DNA of 15,399 nt from the NCBI GenBank assembly GCA_900556625.1, contig USPQ01000064.1, positions 1 to 15,399 on the forward strand, in the 5' to 3' direction. Positions 12,687-15,399 of this stretch are shown piece after piece. The position numbers were made by a program, and so were the translations under genes. Source of the stretch: an uncultured Bacteroides sp. GTDB taxonomy: Bacteria; Bacteroidota; Bacteroidia; Bacteroidales; Bacteroidaceae. Numbering within the stretch: position 1 is the stretch's first letter; every line of letters starts with the position of its first letter. The notes beneath the pieces are model-generated. The model did not search any database, was not told the origin of the DNA, and saw only the letters and a program-made list of their open reading frames with translations.

Positions 12687-14546
12687 ATGAAAATTACTCA
12701 ATTTCGTAAGAATGAAGATACGATAGCGCTCAGCGTAATGGATCTTGATATACTGGTAAATAAGATAAAGACAGAAATAAAATCCCGTCCTGTTTCTACA
12801 TTCAGAGAACATCTGCGATATACCCTTTCCGATGAACGGTGTATGTTTGCCGATAAACTGCCCAAGATAATTCCTGCCGCCGAATTCCGAAAAGTAAACG
12901 GCCAGAAACAGATGAAAAACTACAATGGTATTGTAGAACTGACCATCGGTCCTTTATCCAATAAATCGGAAATCGCTTTAGTGAAACAAAAAGCCTGCGA
13001 GCAGCCGCAAACCCGTTGTGTTTTCATGGGTTCAAGTGGAAAAACGGTGAAGATATGGACTACCTTCACCCGACCGGACAACTCCCTTCCCAAAACACGG
13101 GAAGAAGCGGAATTATTCCACGCCCACGCTTATCGACTGGCTGTGAAATGTTATCAGCCCCAAATCCCGTTCGATATACTTCCCAAAGAACCGACCCTTG
13201 AACAATATTCGCGATTGTCCCACGATCCGGACATCATATATCGTCCGGGTTCAGTCCAGTTTTATCTCTCTCAACCATCATCAATGCCCGAAGAAACCAC
13301 TTTCCGTGAAGCGGTTCAGGCGGAGAAATCTCCATTGACTCGTGCCGTACCGGGATATGATGCGGAAAATGCATTTCTAATGCTTTTCGAAGCCGCTTTT
13401 CGGAAAGCTTATGCCGATCTTCGGGAAGCGGGGCTCGAATTGAGCGAAGACACATGGCATCCTTTAGTTGTCCAACTGGCTAAAAACTGTTTTGCTTCGG
13501 GACTTCCGCAAGAAGAAGTTGTGAAACGTACTGTTTTCCACTTCTATATGTATAAACAGGAAGAGCTTATCCGGCAAATGATTGGCAATATATATACCGA
13601 GTGCAAAGGCTTCGGTAAGAATATCAGCCTAAGCAAAGAACAGCAACTCGCCTTGCAGACTGAAGAATTTATGAAACGCCGCTATGAATTCCGTCATAAT
13701 ACCCAAATTGGTGAGGTAGAATATCGTGAAAGGCTTTCTTTTCGTTTCCGTTTCAATCCTCTCGATAAACGTGCGCTGAACAGCATTGCTTTGGATGCAC
13801 AGATGGAAGGTATCCCGTTGTGGGATAGGGATATTAGTCGTTATATTTACTCCAACCGCGTCCCTGTATTCAACCCGTTGGAAGATTTCCTCTACCGGCT
13901 TCCCGCATGGGACGGTAAAGACCGTATTCGTGCATTGGCAGCCACCGTCCCTTGTAAGAATCCGTATTGGATGGATTTGTTCCACCGTTGGTTCCTCAAT
14001 ATGGTTTCTCATTGGAAAGGAAGCAATAAAAAGTATGCAAACAGTGTTTCGCCCTTACTTGTCGGACCGCAAGGGACACGTAAATCCACCTTTTGCCGGA
14101 GCATAATGCCCCCTTCCGAGCGTTCCTACTATACTGACAGCATTGATTTCTCCCGAAAGAAAGATGCCGAACTTTACCTCAATCGTTTTGCGCTTATCAA
14201 TATCGATGAATTTGACCAGGTGAGTTCGATACAACAAGGCTTTCTGAAACATATTCTGCAAAAGCCTGTACTGAATGTGAAGAATCCTCATGGCAGTGCC
14301 GTGCTTGAAATGCGTCGGTACGCCTCATTCATAGCCACAAGTAATCAGAAAGACTTGTTGACCGACCCTTCTGGCAGCCGTCGTTTTATTTGTATCGAAG
14401 TGACCGGAGTGATTGACACCAACCGTCCGATAGACTATGAGCAGCTTTACGCACAAGCTATGTACGAATTGGAACATGGCGAACGTTACTGGTTCGACCA
14501 GGAGGAAGAAAAGATCATGGTGGAAAACAACCGTGAATTTGAATAA
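12687..14546 (+). CDS. VirE-N (BT4734-like) / VapE-type ATPase protein, C-terminally truncated
   Basis: The 619-residue product joins a BT4734/VirE N-terminal-type domain (about 1-230, primase-like in proposals for this family) to a VapE/DUF3874-type superfamily III-like ATPase. Walker A is G460-PQGTRKST468, Walker B is INIDE with D507-E508, and a sensor-like IATSNQKD precedes the GSRRF arginine motif. Such proteins occur on Bacteroides mobile islands and are thought to act in DNA replication or plasticity. The open frame extends up to 12528, but ATG 12687 (MKITQFRKNED) is preferred: family proteins begin this way, a promoter lies at 12605-12636, and the extra 53 residues look non-coding. The gene ends at TAA 14544-14546, yet the same frame continues with clear family sequence for 76 codons, so it appears to have suffered a nonsense mutation. 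Confidence 0.8.
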   Translation: MKITQFRKNEDTIALSVMDLDILVNKIKTEIKSRPVSTFREHLRYTLSDERCMFADKLPKIIPAAEFRKVNGQKQMKNYNGIVELTIGPLSNKSEIALVKQKACEQPQTRCVFMGSSGKTVKIWTTFTRPDNSLPKTREEAELFHAHAYRLAVKCYQPQIPFDILPKEPTLEQYSRLSHDPDIIYRPGSVQFYLSQPSSMPEETTFREAVQAEKSPLTRAVPGYDAENAFLMLFEAAFRKAYADLREAGLELSEDTWHPLVVQLAKNCFASGLPQEEVVKRTVFHFYMYKQEELIRQMIGNIYTECKGFGKNISLSKEQQLALQTEEFMKRRYEFRHNTQIGEVEYRERLSFRFRFNPLDKRALNSIALDAQMEGIPLWDRDISRYIYSNRVPVFNPLEDFLYRLPAWDGKDRIRALAATVPCKNPYWMDLFHRWFLNMVSHWKGSNKKYANSVSPLLVGPQGTRKSTFCRSIMPPSERSYYTDSIDFSRKKDAELYLNRFALINIDEFDQVSSIQQGFLKHILQKPVLNVKNPHGSAVLEMRRYASFIATSNQKDLLTDPSGSRRFICIEVTGVIDTNRPIDYEQLYAQAMYELEHGERYWFDQEEEKIMVENNREFE

Positions 14547-14777
14547 GTCCCGCCGGAAGAGCAACTTTTCTTCCGTTATTTCCGTGCCGCACAGCCTGAA
14601 GAAGGGGAGTGGCTGTCTCCAGCGGAGATTATGGAAGATATTCAAAAAGGCAGTTCAATCCCGATGTCTGTCAAGAGGGTTAATTCCTTCGGAAGAATAC
14701 TGAAAAAGCAAGAAATACCTTCCAAACATACGCGTAGCGGTACACTCTATCATGTTGTAAGACTAATAACCAGGTGA
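14547..14777 (+). pseudogene. Detached C-terminal domain of the VirE-N/VapE protein
   Basis: Directly after the TAA, in the same frame, 76 sense codons run to a TGA at 14775-14777. They encode VPPEEQLFFRYFRAAQPEEG and then a winged-helix-like part with SPAEIMEDIQ, SVKRVNSFGRILKKQEIPSK and the final strands GTLYHVVRL. The text continues the preceding protein naturally (FE-stop-VPPEEQ), as if a CAA codon had become TAA. With readthrough the full protein would have about 696 residues. The end of this tail overlaps the right inverted repeat. Confidence 0.75.
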
Positions 14778-14873
14778 CGGCAAAAATGCCATCACCCTGC
14801 CGTCACCTCTTGCTGTCACAGTCTTATCGGTTCATTACTAAACTATTAATCCCTAAACTGTGACAGATGACAG
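14772..14873. repeat. Right 102-bp inverted repeat of the VirE/VapE unit
   Basis: This is the inverted counterpart of 12139-12240, with the same length and internal spacing: AGGTGACGGCA (14772-14782) faces TGCCGTCACCT (14798-14808) over a 15-base loop, and CTGTCACAG (14813-14821) faces CTGTGACAG (14858-14866). Compared with the left copy, the stem A-T pair is replaced by G-C on both arms, a compensating change. It lies between two convergent genes, overlapping the ancestral stop of one and ending four bases before the stop of the other, so a bidirectional terminator role is also possible. Confidence 0.85.
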
Positions 14874-14877
14874 CAAC

Positions 14878-15312
14878 TTACCAAATATATTCTTCTGTGT
14901 AACGTTGGTAAGTTGGTTCTTCTTTTATTCCTTTATTACGGAATAGCTGTTTGATGTAGGCTTGGTCTTTAGGCATAAGCCCCCGTTCTCCACGATAGAA
15001 CCGATAATATCCCGTTTTTCCATAGTGTCCGACCATTTGTATTCTGATACTGACCGCATCCTCATAGGGGATTCTGTTAAGCAACTGTTTAAGTCCCCAT
15101 GCCACATGGACTTTGACAGCAGTCTTGAAACATTCGCATTGGTTTCCATCCGCAGGATAACGTGCCGGATTAATGATAGTGATATATAGGTTGTCGGCTG
15201 TATCAAGTTGTGTAGCTATGTGGCGCAGGCATTTGGGGGCTTGTGGACATTGAGCGTTGAAGCAACGGGCAAAATTGTAGGGGACAGACAGGCTGTCGGG
15301 TTCTTCTTTCAT
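14878..15312 (-). CDS. DUF6078-like cysteine-rich hypothetical protein
   Basis: The 144-residue protein resembles the Bacteroides DUF6078 family in its start (PYNFARCFNAQCPQAPKCLR), middle (VAWGLKQLLNRIPYEDAVSI) and end (KEEPTYQRYTEEYIW). Cysteines C17, C22, C28, C59 and C61 could bind zinc. No function is known to me, and there is no signal peptide or membrane segment. It is convergent with the VirE-N/VapE gene and separated from it by the right inverted repeat. Relatives are common in Bacteroides accessory regions. The identification is from recall of family sequence features. Confidence 0.75.
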   Translation of the reverse strand: MKEEPDSLSVPYNFARCFNAQCPQAPKCLRHIATQLDTADNLYITIINPARYPADGNQCECFKTAVKVHVAWGLKQLLNRIPYEDAVSIRIQMVGHYGKTGYYRFYRGERGLMPKDQAYIKQLFRNKGIKEEPTYQRYTEEYIW

Positions 15313-15372
15313 TTTGTAGGGTTTATTTTATTTGTGAAATACTGTTGTAAATATAGCAAACAGAATTCTTCA

Positions 15373-15380
15373 CAAAAGTA
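15373..15380 (-). promoter_or_regulatory. Candidate -7 element for the DUF6078-like gene
   Basis: On the minus strand the sequence reads TACTTTTG, matching TAnnTTTG, about 60 bases before the ATG at 15312. The matching -33 element would fall at or beyond the window end, so the promoter cannot be confirmed here. The same octamer is the candidate -7 box of the jet operon. Confidence 0.4.
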
Positions 15381-15399
15381 GGACTTTATTTTGGGAATG

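Noticed and set aside
12139..14873. Phase-variable invertible segment
   Set aside because: The inverted arms could in principle recombine, but no invertase is in the window, the segment holds a whole gene with its own promoter, and the arms are too diverged for a typical inversion site.
12131..14890. AAATATAT on both sides of the inverted-repeat unit as a target-site duplication
   Set aside because: The copies lie at different distances from the repeat ends (0 and 9 bases), the right one is within a coding region, and the word is AT-rich and common.

Overview
The window looks like chromosomal DNA from a Bacteroides species (Bacteroidota). The evidence is a CepA/CblA-type class A beta-lactamase, a BT4734/VirE-N plus VapE-type ATPase protein, a DUF6078-like protein, and several promoters of the Bacteroides form (TTTG or TTG, about 20 bases, TAnnTTTG). 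I cannot assign a species from the sequence alone.

Layout. Positions 1-86 may hold the 3' end of an upstream gene. A membrane-anchored M20 peptidase (218-1762, +) converges with a small helical-repeat protein (1759-2283, -); their stop codons overlap. Two more minus-strand genes follow: a three-domain VOC-GNAT-GNAT fusion (2323-3696) and a secreted class A beta-lactamase (3746-4633) with a good promoter. From about 4750 the plus strand carries a tightly packed operon. It encodes a kleisin-like protein (4817-6013), a MukE-like protein (6037-6594), an SMC-like ATPase (6578-10246), a Toprim nuclease subunit (10243-11103) and, nine bases further on, a small SWIM zinc-finger protein (11113-11568). 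The first four match the gene order and motifs of a complete Wadjet (JetABCD / MksBEFG / EptABCD) anti-plasmid system. The SWIM gene is a candidate fifth member or a truncated hitchhiker.

Downstream the DNA is accessory and decayed. A nucleotidyltransferase-HEPN gene survives only as its first 22 codons and its last ~95 (11687-12053). Next is a unit of about 2.7 kb. It is bounded by two 102-bp inverted repeats with conserved internal dyad symmetry (12139-12240 and 14772-14873). Inside are a seven-copy, 22-bp-period array of palindromic GAAAC/GTTTC sites (12346-12495) and a VirE-N/VapE-type gene cut short by one in-frame TAA (12687-14546, tail open to 14777). A DUF6078-like gene (14878-15312, -) closes the window.

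How it fits together. The Jet proteins should form an SMC motor (JetABC) that recognises small circular DNA by loop extrusion and a nuclease (JetD) that cuts it. The translational overlaps B/C and C/D suggest balanced co-expression, and a hairpin at the probable 5' end of the jet transcript is a possible control site. The inverted-repeat unit resembles a small replicative or mobile element, with a primase/helicase-like protein, iterons and structured ends. The strongest leads for something undescribed are the repeat architecture of that unit and the SWIM gene attached to the Wadjet operon.
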